27,168 nucleotides of DNA from the NCBI GenBank assembly GCA_021372695.1, contig JAJFTY010000061.1, positions 1-27,168 on the forward strand. The letters are read 5' to 3'. Within the stretch, counting starts at the first letter, position 1. Each line of letters starts with the position of its first letter. The position numbers and the translations under genes were made by a program. This document shows positions 15,635 to 23,895 of the stretch, in pieces. This stretch comes from Deltaproteobacteria bacterium (lineage in GTDB: Bacteria; Desulfobacterota; Syntrophia; Syntrophales; UBA5619). The notes below the pieces were generated by a model that saw only the letters and a program-made list of their open reading frames with translations, was not told the DNA's origin and searched no databases.

Positions 15635-17362
15635 ATGGCGCCGAAACTGGTATTCGAAGAGATGATTCAGTCAATCAGCAACGGCATACTCGTCGTTGAT
15701 ATCGCGGGGAGAATCGAGTTCTTGAACCGTCAGGCCGAGACCATCCTCGATATGCGGCAAGAGGAGGTTTCCGGTCGGTATATTTCCGATGTATTGCCCC
15801 TGACAGGGCCGCAGGTCATCGAATGCCTGAAGACGGGAAAGCCGCAGCTGGGACAGCATGTGATCGGTAAGAGTATTTCAATGGTTTTGAATATTTCTAC
15901 AATCAACCGGGACAACAAGCCGCACGGCGCCATCTGCTGTTTTCAGGGCATGGAGGAATTCGAGGCCTCGGCCAAGAAATTGGAGTCTTACAGACGGCAG
16001 AATGTGGAACTCAGCGCCATCTTCAAATCCTCATCCGACGGAATATGGGTATGCGGCCACGATGGAAGGGTGATCGACATCAATCCGGCTTCCGAGAAGT
16101 TCAACGGCCTGCTGGCCAGGGATATCGTGGGCCAGCATGTTACCGAACTCATGGAAGAAGGCTTGTTCGATCATTCGGTGACCCTGGAAGTGTTGGAGAA
16201 AAAGAAACAGGTCACCGTCTCGCAGTATATGTATAAAACGCAAAAAGCTTTGCTGGTAACGGGCACGCCGGTTTTCAATGAACGGGGCGAGATCTTCATG
16301 GTTGTTCTCAATGAAAGGGACATGACGCAACTGAATTATTTGACGCAACAACTGGAGGAGCACCGCAAAGTCACGGAGAAAATGAAGGATGAGCTGGCGG
16401 AACTCACCATGACGGAGATCAACCGGGAAGGAATTGTCGCCGTAAGCGAATCCATGAAACAATGTCTCCGGATAGCCCATAAACTGGCCAAGATCAACGC
16501 TTCCAACATCCTTATCACAGGCGAATCGGGCACGGGAAAGGGATTGCTGGCTAAATTCATCCATCAGAATAACAAGAGGCCGTTTGTTCAAATCAACTGC
16601 GCAGCTCTGCCGGAAAGTCTTCTGGAGGCCGAGCTTTTCGGTTACGAAAAAGGGGCCTTCACCGGCGCCGGTGAACATGGGAAAGTGGGTCTCTTTGAAC
16701 TGGCTCAGGGCGGCACGATTTTTCTGGATGAAATCGGTGAGTTGCCTCTCTCATCCCAGGCGAAGCTTCTGAAGTATCTTGATGATCACGAAATCGTCCG
16801 GATCGGAGGAACAAAACCGAAAAAAATCGATTGCACTGTCGTTGCCGCGACAAACCGGGACTTGGAGGAACTGATCAAGAGCAAGAAATTTCGCAGAGAT
16901 CTCTTTTATCGTCTGAACACCTTCACGATCAGAATCCCTGCTTTGCGAGAAAGGCCCGAAGATATTTTCGAATTGATCAACTACTTTCTCAAAAAATACA
17001 ACAAACAGTACCATCTGGAGCGGAAGATTACTCCGGAGGTCTATGAATTGCTTCAGGCTTATCCCTATCCGGGCAATATCAGAGAGCTGAACAACATTAT
17101 TCAGAAACTCGTCGTGTTGAGCGACAAAGATGAGATGGACGAATCCATATTCACGCGGATTGAAAAGAAATTATCACAAACGAATTACAGTATTTTCCAG
17201 GATAACGAGCAGGGAAGCCTCAAAGAACGTATTGCCATGATCGAAAAAGAAATCTTGAAAATGGCAATTCCTCAATTCAAATCCACCAGAGCGATGGCAA
17301 AACATCTGGGGATCAGCCAACCCTCAATAGTGAGAAAGATAAAAAAATATGGGCTGAGCTGA
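15635..17362 (+). CDS. Sigma-54-dependent activator with two PAS domains (PAS-PAS-AAA+-Fis)
   Basis: The 575-residue protein has two PAS sensor domains (~5-110, SISNGILVVDIAGRIEFLN; ~125-235, IFKSSSDGIWVCGHDGRVID). A charged helical linker (~240-265) follows. The AAA+ domain has Walker A GESGTGKG (296-303), the sigma-54-contacting GAFTGA loop (340-345) and Walker B IFLDEIGELP (D365, E366). A C-terminal Fis-type helix-turn-helix ends the protein (TRAMAKHLGISQPSIVRKIK). It remodels the sigma-54 holoenzyme to open promoters in response to a ligand or redox cue sensed by the PAS domains. The ATG at 15635 is preferred over 15599 because GGAGG lies at 15621-15625. It sits between two sigma-54 promoters, for aor and for the aminotransferase operon, which are its likely targets. 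No receiver domain is present, so it is not a two-component regulator. Confidence 0.9.
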   Translation: MAPKLVFEEMIQSISNGILVVDIAGRIEFLNRQAETILDMRQEEVSGRYISDVLPLTGPQVIECLKTGKPQLGQHVIGKSISMVLNISTINRDNKPHGAICCFQGMEEFEASAKKLESYRRQNVELSAIFKSSSDGIWVCGHDGRVIDINPASEKFNGLLARDIVGQHVTELMEEGLFDHSVTLEVLEKKKQVTVSQYMYKTQKALLVTGTPVFNERGEIFMVVLNERDMTQLNYLTQQLEEHRKVTEKMKDELAELTMTEINREGIVAVSESMKQCLRIAHKLAKINASNILITGESGTGKGLLAKFIHQNNKRPFVQINCAALPESLLEAELFGYEKGAFTGAGEHGKVGLFELAQGGTIFLDEIGELPLSSQAKLLKYLDDHEIVRIGGTKPKKIDCTVVAATNRDLEELIKSKKFRRDLFYRLNTFTIRIPALRERPEDIFELINYFLKKYNKQYHLERKITPEVYELLQAYPYPGNIRELNNIIQKLVVLSDKDEMDESIFTRIEKKLSQTNYSIFQDNEQGSLKERIAMIEKEILKMAIPQFKSTRAMAKHLGISQPSIVRKIKKYGLS

Positions 17363-17752
17363 AATCGATGCGATTGTTGATCATAAGAGATGAAATAAAA
17401 TGTAATATGTGATAGTTACGGAATGTCATCACCTGATGCACAATAGTATCATTCCATACTGATTTAATATTATTTGTGAATATTACAATCACTTCTCTCC
17501 GGTGATCATTTTTTGCATCGGCATCCCCCGCCCCGTTCCGGATATTTCCGAGATAGCATTCCGCCAAGAGACAACATGCAAACCCGGGAAGATAACCACT
17601 CTGAACGCAGGCATCAGAACTCAACGCATTGGCCGTGAAAACCCAGGGATGGTCCCGTGGCGCCGTCGCACTTATCGTGGCCTTGTGGTACGTCTATTGC
17701 TTAACAGCCGTCGAAGACCATTCATTTCCAGTAGACAATTTTCGGAGAAAAT
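17363..17752. other. Intergenic region with sigma-54 promoter
   Basis: No coding frame is credible. The first ~140 bases are strongly AT-rich, with an inverted repeat AATCG-ATG-CGATT (about 17362-17374) and AATATT repeats. Such bendable DNA is common upstream of sigma-54 promoters. The GATGCGAT octamer within it also occurs in the divergent aor region (15495-15502), a weak hint of a shared activator site. Confidence 0.5.
17686..17701 (+). promoter_or_regulatory. Sigma-54 (-24/-12) promoter for the aminotransferase-transporter operon
   Basis: TGGTACGTCTATTGCT matches the consensus TGGYACR-N4-TTGCW with GG (17687-17688) and GC (17699-17700) separated by 10 bases. The start site would be near 17712, about 40 bases before the aminotransferase ATG (17753). 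Confidence 0.8.
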
Positions 17753-19063
17753 ATGAGCCTATCATCAAGAAATCAAGAGCTGGCAGAGCTCTTCGAACGG
17801 TACGTCGCTCAGGGTCACACTTGCGCCCATCCGGTCTATGTCGAATCAGGACAAGGCGCCATTCTGAGAGATGTGGATGGCCGTGAGTATATCGATTTTT
17901 CAGGTGGAATCGGCGTGATGAATGTCGGCCATTCCCATCCCCTGGTTGTTGCCGCCATCAAAAAACAGGCCGAAAAGTTGACCCATACCTGCTTTATGGT
18001 TGTGCCGTACGAACCATTGGTAAGATTGGCCGAACGCCTGTGTTCAGCCGTTCAGGTCGATGGCCCCAGGAAGGCTCTCTTTGTCAACTCCGGAGCGGAG
18101 GCTGTCGAAAACGCGGTGAAGATCGCCCGCTATTATACAAAGAAACCCGGCATCATCGCCTTCGACAACGCCTACCATGGCCGTACGCTCCTGACCATGA
18201 GCATGACGAGCAAAGTCAAACCTTATAAATTCGGATTCGGCCCTTTCGCGCCGGAAATCTATCATATGCCCTATGCATACTGCTACCGATGTCCTTTCGG
18301 CCTGAAATATCCGATCTGTGAAACCCGTTGCACCGATCATCTCCAGGACTTTTTCATCAACCAGTCCGCCGCCGAGAACATCGCCGCGCTCGTCGTCGAA
18401 CCGATCCAGGGAGAAGGCGGATTCATAACTCCCCCTGCGGAATACTTTTCCAAGCTTCTGAAGATATGCAGGGACAACGGCATTCTTTTCGTGGCCGATG
18501 AAATTCAATCGGGAATGGGCCGTACCGGCCGGATGTTCGCCATGGAACATTGGAATGTCAAGGCTGATATGGTTACCGTTGCCAAGAGCCTGGCAGCGGG
18601 AATGCCCCTGAGCGCCGTTGTCGGAAAAAGCGAAATCATGGACAGTGTTCACGCGGCCGGACTGGGAGGCACCTACAGCGGAAATCCGGTGGCCTGCAGC
18701 GCAGCTCTTGCCGTCATGGATATTTTTGAGAAGGAAGACATCCTCAGCCGGTCTGAAGCTCTTGGGGTCAAGGTCCGCGCGAGCTTCGAAGAATTACAAA
18801 AGGAATTCGAAATCATAGGCGACGTGCGTGGCAAAGGCCCGATGCTGGCGCTCGAACTGGTCAGGGATCGTGAAACCAAAGAGCCGGCTGCGAATGAAAC
18901 AAAATCCATCGTGAAATATTGCATCGGCCAGGGCCTGATCCTGCTTTCATGCGGAACCTACGGCAATGTCATTCGCACGCTGATGCCCCTAGTCATTACC
19001 GACGAGCAACTCGCCAGAGGGATTTCGATCATGCGGGAAGCCTTTCGAAGCCTCGAACGATAG
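17753..19063 (+). CDS. Class III PLP-dependent aminotransferase (GabT/acetylornithine type)
   Basis: The 436-residue product is a fold-type I, class III aminotransferase. Key features are FVNSGAEAVENAVKIAR (~110-126), YHGRT (141-145), VEPIQGEGG (215-223), VADEIQSGMGRTG (247-259; D249 contacts the pyridine nitrogen) and AKSLAAGMPLS (277-287) with the PLP lysine K278. It moves an amino group from an omega-amino acid or diamine (for example 4-aminobutyrate or ornithine) to 2-oxoglutarate, giving a semialdehyde. A cysteine cluster C177-x2-C180-x8-C189-x3-C193 is present, a pattern I recall in several bacterial homologues and reminiscent of the iron-sulfur cysteines of animal GABA transaminase. 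It is the first gene after a sigma-54 promoter. The transporter genes follow after 111 bases. The exact substrate cannot be read from the sequence. Confidence 0.9.
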   Translation: MSLSSRNQELAELFERYVAQGHTCAHPVYVESGQGAILRDVDGREYIDFSGGIGVMNVGHSHPLVVAAIKKQAEKLTHTCFMVVPYEPLVRLAERLCSAVQVDGPRKALFVNSGAEAVENAVKIARYYTKKPGIIAFDNAYHGRTLLTMSMTSKVKPYKFGFGPFAPEIYHMPYAYCYRCPFGLKYPICETRCTDHLQDFFINQSAAENIAALVVEPIQGEGGFITPPAEYFSKLLKICRDNGILFVADEIQSGMGRTGRMFAMEHWNVKADMVTVAKSLAAGMPLSAVVGKSEIMDSVHAAGLGGTYSGNPVACSAALAVMDIFEKEDILSRSEALGVKVRASFEELQKEFEIIGDVRGKGPMLALELVRDRETKEPAANETKSIVKYCIGQGLILLSCGTYGNVIRTLMPLVITDEQLARGISIMREAFRSLER

Positions 19064-19174
19064 ATAAACCGGAGGCTCTGTTGAGCTGCTGATAGAAAAA
19101 GGATGACCTTATCAATCCATTCCGTGTAGTCTATCCGCCTGCTCCCGAGTGCATGCTCTGATTTCCGGAGGCAT

Positions 19175-19639
19175 ATGAAATACGGCGAACAAATCAGCAG
19201 CTTCTTTTGGATCATCATCGGGCTTTTTTTCTGCATCCTTGCCTACCGATACGGCCTGTACGCGGATGGCGTTCCCGGGTCGGGGCTTTTTCCCTTTCTC
19301 GTGGGGATTCTCCTTGTCCTTCTGGGGAGTATCGTGTGGGTTTCGGCCTTCAAGGAGTCGAGGCGCGGCGGGAAGGAAATAGAACCACTTTTCCCTCAGG
19401 CCGACAGCTGGAAAAGAGTCTTTCTGGCGGTCGTGGCGATCGTGGCCTACATGCTGGTTTTGGATTCCCTGGGATTCCTTCTGGCGACATTCCTGTTTAT
19501 CGCCTTCTTGCTGCGGTTTGTCGAACCACAGAAGTGGTCGACGGTGATCACGGCGTCCGCTCTGACCGCAGTGATATCCTACGTCATTTTCCAGGTCTTC
19601 CTTAAAAGCAATCTTCCCAAGGGATTTCTTGGCATATAG
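19175..19639 (+). CDS. tctB: TTT transporter small membrane subunit (TctB family)
   Basis: The 154-residue hydrophobic protein has about four transmembrane segments (~10-28, 36-56, 79-108 as a pair, 122-145). The early GLYADGVPGSGLFPFLVG stretch is the conserved TctB loop, and the end KSNLPKGF is also typical. TctB is the small membrane component of tripartite tricarboxylate transporters, which import carboxylates using an ion gradient together with TctA and a periplasmic binding protein. CCGGAGG precedes the ATG. The stop is 8 bases before tctA. Confidence 0.9.
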   Translation: MKYGEQISSFFWIIIGLFFCILAYRYGLYADGVPGSGLFPFLVGILLVLLGSIVWVSAFKESRRGGKEIEPLFPQADSWKRVFLAVVAIVAYMLVLDSLGFLLATFLFIAFLLRFVEPQKWSTVITASALTAVISYVIFQVFLKSNLPKGFLGI

Positions 19640-19647
19640 GGGCTTTT

Positions 19648-21165
19648 ATGGAGTTTTTCAGTAATTTTTCCATGGCTTTTCGGATTGCCGTGGAGCCAAT
19701 GAATCTGTTGGCCTGTTTCATCGGCGTTTTTCTCGGGACGCTCACCGGTGTTCTCCCCGGACTTGGCGCCGGCGCCGCCATGTGCCTGCTGCTTCCCGTT
19801 ACGTTCACCCTCTCACCCGTACAGTCGATCATCATGCTTGCGGGCATCTATTACGGAGCCATGTACGGAGGATCTACGACTTCCATCCTCTTGAATGTCC
19901 CGGGAGAAGGGACTTCCATGATCACCTGCCTCGACGGTTATCCGATGGCCAAGCAAGGAAGAGCGGGGCAAGCTCTGGGGATAGCGGCTTTCGGTTCCTT
20001 CGTTGCCGGTACTTTTTCCGTTGTCATGCTCATGATCCTTGGACCATTCCTGGCCAATGTGGCACTGGAGTTCGGTCCTCCGGAAACGGTGGCCCTGACT
20101 TTTCTCGGCCTTACCCTGGTTACCTATCTGGGGAGCGGCTCCTGGTTCAAATCCATGATGATGGCCGCCTTCGGCCTCCTTCTCGGCTGTGTCGGACTCG
20201 ACATCGTCAACGGCACGGAGCGATTTACGCTGGACAGCCTGCAACTGAAGGACGGCATCGGTCTGATTCCCATCATGATGGGTTTGTTCGGAATCGCCGA
20301 AGTTCTGCGGACCATCGAAACAACCTTCAAGAAAAGGGAGTTCTTCAAGACCTCCGCCAAGGGACTGCTTCCGACCAGGAAAGACTGGAAAGACTCCAAA
20401 GGGCCGATGTTCAGAGGAACCGTCGTTGGATTCCTTCTGGGCGTCATCCCCGGGGGCGGAGGGATCCTGGCCTCGCTCATGTCCTATGCCATCGAAAAAA
20501 AAGTCTCCAAATATCCTGAGAAATTCGGCACGGGAGTCATCGAAGGCGTTGCCGGACCGGAAACCGCCAACAACGCGGGCGCAGGCGGCTCCTTCATCCC
20601 GCTGCTCACCCTGGGGATCCCCTGTAACGTGGTCATGGCATTGCTCATGGGGGCCTTGATGATCCACGGCATAACCCCGGGCCCCCTCCTGCCGAAAGAG
20701 CAGCCTGTCGTATTCTGGGGGGTCATCGGCAGCATGTATATCGGCAATGTCATGCTCCTGGCGCTGAATCTGCCTTTGATTGGAATATGGGTCAGGATTC
20801 TGAAAATCCCTTACACGATCCTCTTCCCGATCATTTTTCTGTTGTGCGTGATCGGATCTTACACCATGAACAACAGCGTTTGGGACGTCGGCGTCATGAT
20901 AACCTTTGGCGTGTTGGGCTACGTCATGAAGAAATTCGGCTATGACGCGGCCCCCTTGATCATGGCGCTCGTGCTGGGCCCCATGTTTGAATCGTCGTTT
21001 CGTCAATCTCTCGTGATCTCGGATGGAAGCCTCTTGATCTTTCTTGCACGCCCGATATCCGCCGTATTTGCGGGTATCGCTCTATTGGTCCTGATCTCGC
21101 CCATCGCATTACACGTGCTCGGGAAAAAACGTCCGGGACAGCTTAAGGGAGATGAGGAGTTTTAG
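19648..21165 (+). CDS. tctA: TTT transporter large membrane subunit (TctA family)
   Basis: The 505-residue protein has 10-12 predicted membrane segments and the duplicated signature of the family: GVLPGLGAGAAMCLLLP (~35-51) near the N-terminus and GVIPGGGGILASLMSYAIEK (~266-285) in the second half. A GGSTTSILLNVPGEG segment (~74-88) and its repeat GAGGSFIPLLTLGIP (~311-325) are also diagnostic. It forms the permease proper. The family transports citrate, tartrate, terephthalate and other carboxylates. A weak AGGGG overlapping the tctB stop serves as ribosome site, consistent with coupled translation. Confidence 0.95.
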   Translation: MEFFSNFSMAFRIAVEPMNLLACFIGVFLGTLTGVLPGLGAGAAMCLLLPVTFTLSPVQSIIMLAGIYYGAMYGGSTTSILLNVPGEGTSMITCLDGYPMAKQGRAGQALGIAAFGSFVAGTFSVVMLMILGPFLANVALEFGPPETVALTFLGLTLVTYLGSGSWFKSMMMAAFGLLLGCVGLDIVNGTERFTLDSLQLKDGIGLIPIMMGLFGIAEVLRTIETTFKKREFFKTSAKGLLPTRKDWKDSKGPMFRGTVVGFLLGVIPGGGGILASLMSYAIEKKVSKYPEKFGTGVIEGVAGPETANNAGAGGSFIPLLTLGIPCNVVMALLMGALMIHGITPGPLLPKEQPVVFWGVIGSMYIGNVMLLALNLPLIGIWVRILKIPYTILFPIIFLLCVIGSYTMNNSVWDVGVMITFGVLGYVMKKFGYDAAPLIMALVLGPMFESSFRQSLVISDGSLLIFLARPISAVFAGIALLVLISPIALHVLGKKRPGQLKGDEEF

Positions 21166-21217
21166 GAGAAGATTCCGTTTAAACGGCCAATTCATCGACA
21201 AAGGAGGGCACAGCATT

Positions 21218-22204
21218 ATGAAGAACATGAATTTTGGAAAATGTCATTGGTTCGTCGCTCTGGCGGTCCTGTTGGGGGTGTGTGGACTCTTCTTCGCGGC
21301 GACGGCGACGGCGGCGGAACCTTTTCCCTCAAAAGAAATCGAGTTGATTGTCAACTTCGGTCCGGGGGGATCGACGGACCTGATGGCGCGCGTTGTGGGA
21401 AATAAGATGTCCAAAATCCTGGGTGTCCCGGTCGTCGTCATCAACAAACCCGGAGGAGGAGGCGCGATCGCCAGCAACTACGTAGCCAGCAAGGCGGATG
21501 GCTACACCATCGGCACCGCAGGAGCCTCCAATCTGGGAACGCTTTTGGCCACCAGCGCGAAGGTGCCCTATACCCTGAATGAATTCTCCGCAGTAGGCAG
21601 GATCTACAACATGCCGGTGGTTCTGGTCACGAAGAAGGGCCGTTACAATGACTTCGCATCCCTCATCAATGCCGCCAAACAGAAACCGGGGAGCATTACC
21701 TTTGCCTCCTGGGGCGCAAAAAGCACCTCCCACATCCTGGGGGAATTGATCAATAAAGTTACGGGCGTCAAGATGAAACACCTGGCTTTTGACGGGGGGG
21801 CAAAGACGATGGTCGCTGCGCTCGGGGGACACGTCGACGTCGCTCTGTGCGCCAGCTCCACCGCGCTGGGAAACCTGAAGGCCGGCAGCCTTACGGCCCT
21901 GGCAACGGCCTCGCCCAACCGTTTGGCCACGCTTCCGGATGTGCCGACCTTGAAGGAGCTGGGTTATGGTGACGCCACCTTTGAATCCTACGACGGTCTG
22001 ATGGCCAGTTCAAAGGTTCCCAAAGATCGTCTGAAGATCCTTAACGATGCCGTTGGAAAAAGCATGGATCAGGAAACCAATGACGCTCTCGTGAAAGCAG
22101 GGCTGGTTCCTTCATACATGAATGGCCCCGAGTATGACGTCTTTCTGGCCAAGAATCTGGATCTGCTGAGGCAGGTTGCGGTATCGGCCGGGATCGTGGA
22201 TTAG
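21218..22204 (+). CDS. tctC: TTT periplasmic solute-binding protein (TctC/Bug family)
   Basis: The 328-residue protein begins with a signal peptide: a short basic start, a hydrophobic core (about residues 10-27), and likely cleavage after ATATAA before EPFPSKEI. The mature part carries the Bug-family signatures VNFGPGGSTDLMAR, VVVINKPGGGGAIASNYVA and HVDVALCASSTALGNLKAGSL. It captures a carboxylated ligand in the periplasm for TctAB. The ATG at 21218 is chosen over the in-frame ATG at 21152 because AGGAGG lies at 21202-21207 and the signal peptide then starts properly. The ligand cannot be deduced, but the lyase and cyclodeaminase genes behind it suggest an amino acid derivative. Confidence 0.95.
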   Translation: MKNMNFGKCHWFVALAVLLGVCGLFFAATATAAEPFPSKEIELIVNFGPGGSTDLMARVVGNKMSKILGVPVVVINKPGGGGAIASNYVASKADGYTIGTAGASNLGTLLATSAKVPYTLNEFSAVGRIYNMPVVLVTKKGRYNDFASLINAAKQKPGSITFASWGAKSTSHILGELINKVTGVKMKHLAFDGGAKTMVAALGGHVDVALCASSTALGNLKAGSLTALATASPNRLATLPDVPTLKELGYGDATFESYDGLMASSKVPKDRLKILNDAVGKSMDQETNDALVKAGLVPSYMNGPEYDVFLAKNLDLLRQVAVSAGIVD

Positions 22205-22261
22205 GACTGCTTTGTCAACGGGAGGTCGACAGATCCTATAGAAAGAAGGGGGTCAAGCACG

Positions 22262-23773
22262 GTGAGCAGTGCTGTCAAGGATTCAATGCATCAACGCGGC
22301 CTGCGCCTCAGCAAGCCGCATGCGCAAGAGCTGGTCAACCTCTACAGCGGCCATGCCCAGGCGGAAAACTTTCGCGGTGAGGATCTTCTCAAAATCAATG
22401 AAGCCCATGTCATCATGTTGCAGGAGCAGGGTCTGCTGAATTCAGATGAAGCGCGCCGGATCCTCGCGGTCATCCGGAAACTGCAGAACAAGGGATGGGA
22501 GAAGGCCATTCATCTGGACCCCAGCATCGGCGACCTCTCAACCCATGTTGAAGCCTATATCATCAAGGAAACAGGCGAAGGCGTGGGCGGAAAAATCCAC
22601 ACGGGCAGAAGCCGGAATGACATCTATCTGACGCTGGCCCGGATGCTTGTGCGCCGTTTCATCCTGGACGTTTATGGCGCGCTGACGGGGCTTGAAAAGA
22701 GGTTACTCACTCTGGCCAAGGAACATATCGAAACAGTCATGCCCGGGTACACCCACCACAGTCAGCCGGCTCAACCCATCACGCTGGGACATTACTTTGT
22801 GGGGAACTTCGATGTCTTTGCCCGGGACTTGAGGCGCATAGAAGATTTCTGGCCCCGGGTCAACACCTGCCCCATGGGGGCAGCGGCCCTGGCGACTACG
22901 GGATTTCCCCTGAATCGTCAGCGTATGGCGGAGCTATTGGGATTTGATGGCATTCATGAACACTCCTACGATGCCGTCAGCTCCAGGGATTTTCTTCTCG
23001 AGTATCTTTTCATTCTGGCTCAGGTGGCGTCGGATCTGGGCCGGATCTCCGAAAACATTCTCCTCTGGGCGACCTTTGAGTTCGGAATGATCACTCTCGC
23101 CGACGAATACACCTCCTTCAGCAGCATCATGCCTCAGAAAAAGAATCCCGTGGCGGTCGAATCCATCCGGGCACTGAATTCCGTGATCTCAGGCAAGCTG
23201 TCAAACGCACTCGGTATCCTGAAAGCCGAGCCCTGGAGCAACGGAAGGGAGACCATCATCCTCGACGATGACTCCGTGGATTCGGGACGTCAGGTGCGGG
23301 ACATGATCATCCTTTTGGACGGGATTCTGAGAACCATGCAGGTGCGCAAGGATCGAATGGCGGAACTCGCATCAGAGGGATACTGCACCGCCACGGAGCT
23401 GGCGGACACGTTGGTCCGGGAGTGTGATTTGCCATTTCGGACAGCCCATGAAATCGTCGGAATGGTGGTGAAGAGAGCAATCGATTCGGGCCTCGGTCCG
23501 CTTGAAGTCACCCCCGAACTCGTGAATCAATGTGCCCGGAAATATTTCGGAAAGGATCTGCCCATCCGTCCGGAATCCATACGCAGGGCTCTTGATCCAA
23601 GAGAGAACGTTCGGGTCCGCAACCTTCCCGGTGGTCCATCTTTCGAAGAGACGGCCCGGATGATCGTGGCACGAAAAAAGGCGATGACGAGGCAGGCCAA
23701 ATTCCTTGTGCATCGTCAAAACCGGATCGCCCAGGCAGAAGCGAAAAGAAATGAGTTGGGGATTCTGGTCTGA
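22262..23773 (+). CDS. Argininosuccinate lyase-family enzyme
   Basis: The 503-residue product belongs to the fumarase/aspartase superfamily, in the argininosuccinate lyase branch. It has GGKIHTGRSRNDI (~113-125), THHSQPAQPITLGHYF (~165-180), and the signature SSIMPQKKNP (~290-299) with its flexible catalytic-serine loop. True ArgH has about 460 residues; this one is longer at the C-terminus, with a basic tail of ~30 residues. These enzymes split N-substituted aspartates (argininosuccinate, EDDS-type compounds) into fumarate and an amine. The location beside a carboxylate transporter, an aminotransferase and a cyclodeaminase-family gene, away from other arginine genes, favours a catabolic role on an imported substrate over arginine synthesis. 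The start is taken as GTG 22262 after a purine-rich AAGAAGGGGG. ATG 22286 is an alternative. Confidence 0.85.
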   Translation: MSSAVKDSMHQRGLRLSKPHAQELVNLYSGHAQAENFRGEDLLKINEAHVIMLQEQGLLNSDEARRILAVIRKLQNKGWEKAIHLDPSIGDLSTHVEAYIIKETGEGVGGKIHTGRSRNDIYLTLARMLVRRFILDVYGALTGLEKRLLTLAKEHIETVMPGYTHHSQPAQPITLGHYFVGNFDVFARDLRRIEDFWPRVNTCPMGAAALATTGFPLNRQRMAELLGFDGIHEHSYDAVSSRDFLLEYLFILAQVASDLGRISENILLWATFEFGMITLADEYTSFSSIMPQKKNPVAVESIRALNSVISGKLSNALGILKAEPWSNGRETIILDDDSVDSGRQVRDMIILLDGILRTMQVRKDRMAELASEGYCTATELADTLVRECDLPFRTAHEIVGMVVKRAIDSGLGPLEVTPELVNQCARKYFGKDLPIRPESIRRALDPRENVRVRNLPGGPSFEETARMIVARKKAMTRQAKFLVHRQNRIAQAEAKRNELGILV

Positions 23774-23895
23774 GGGATAGCCTGTTTCCGCATTTGGAGC
23801 CGGGGTCCTCAGGGCTGTCTCCCCATGGAGCCGCAGCATTCACAGTTGTCTCGGAGCCGGTGGAATCATTCAGAGCTCCCCCGATGGAGGTCACG

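Noticed and set aside
17658..17675. Second sigma-54-like sequence (TGGCGCCGTCGCAC)
   Set aside because: The GG to GC distance is 7 bases, not 10; the match at 17686-17701 fits exactly.
19813..21006. Long minus-strand open frame (397 codons) opposite tctA
   Set aside because: The + strand encodes an unmistakable TctA; the antisense product is rich in H, D, Q and R without domains.
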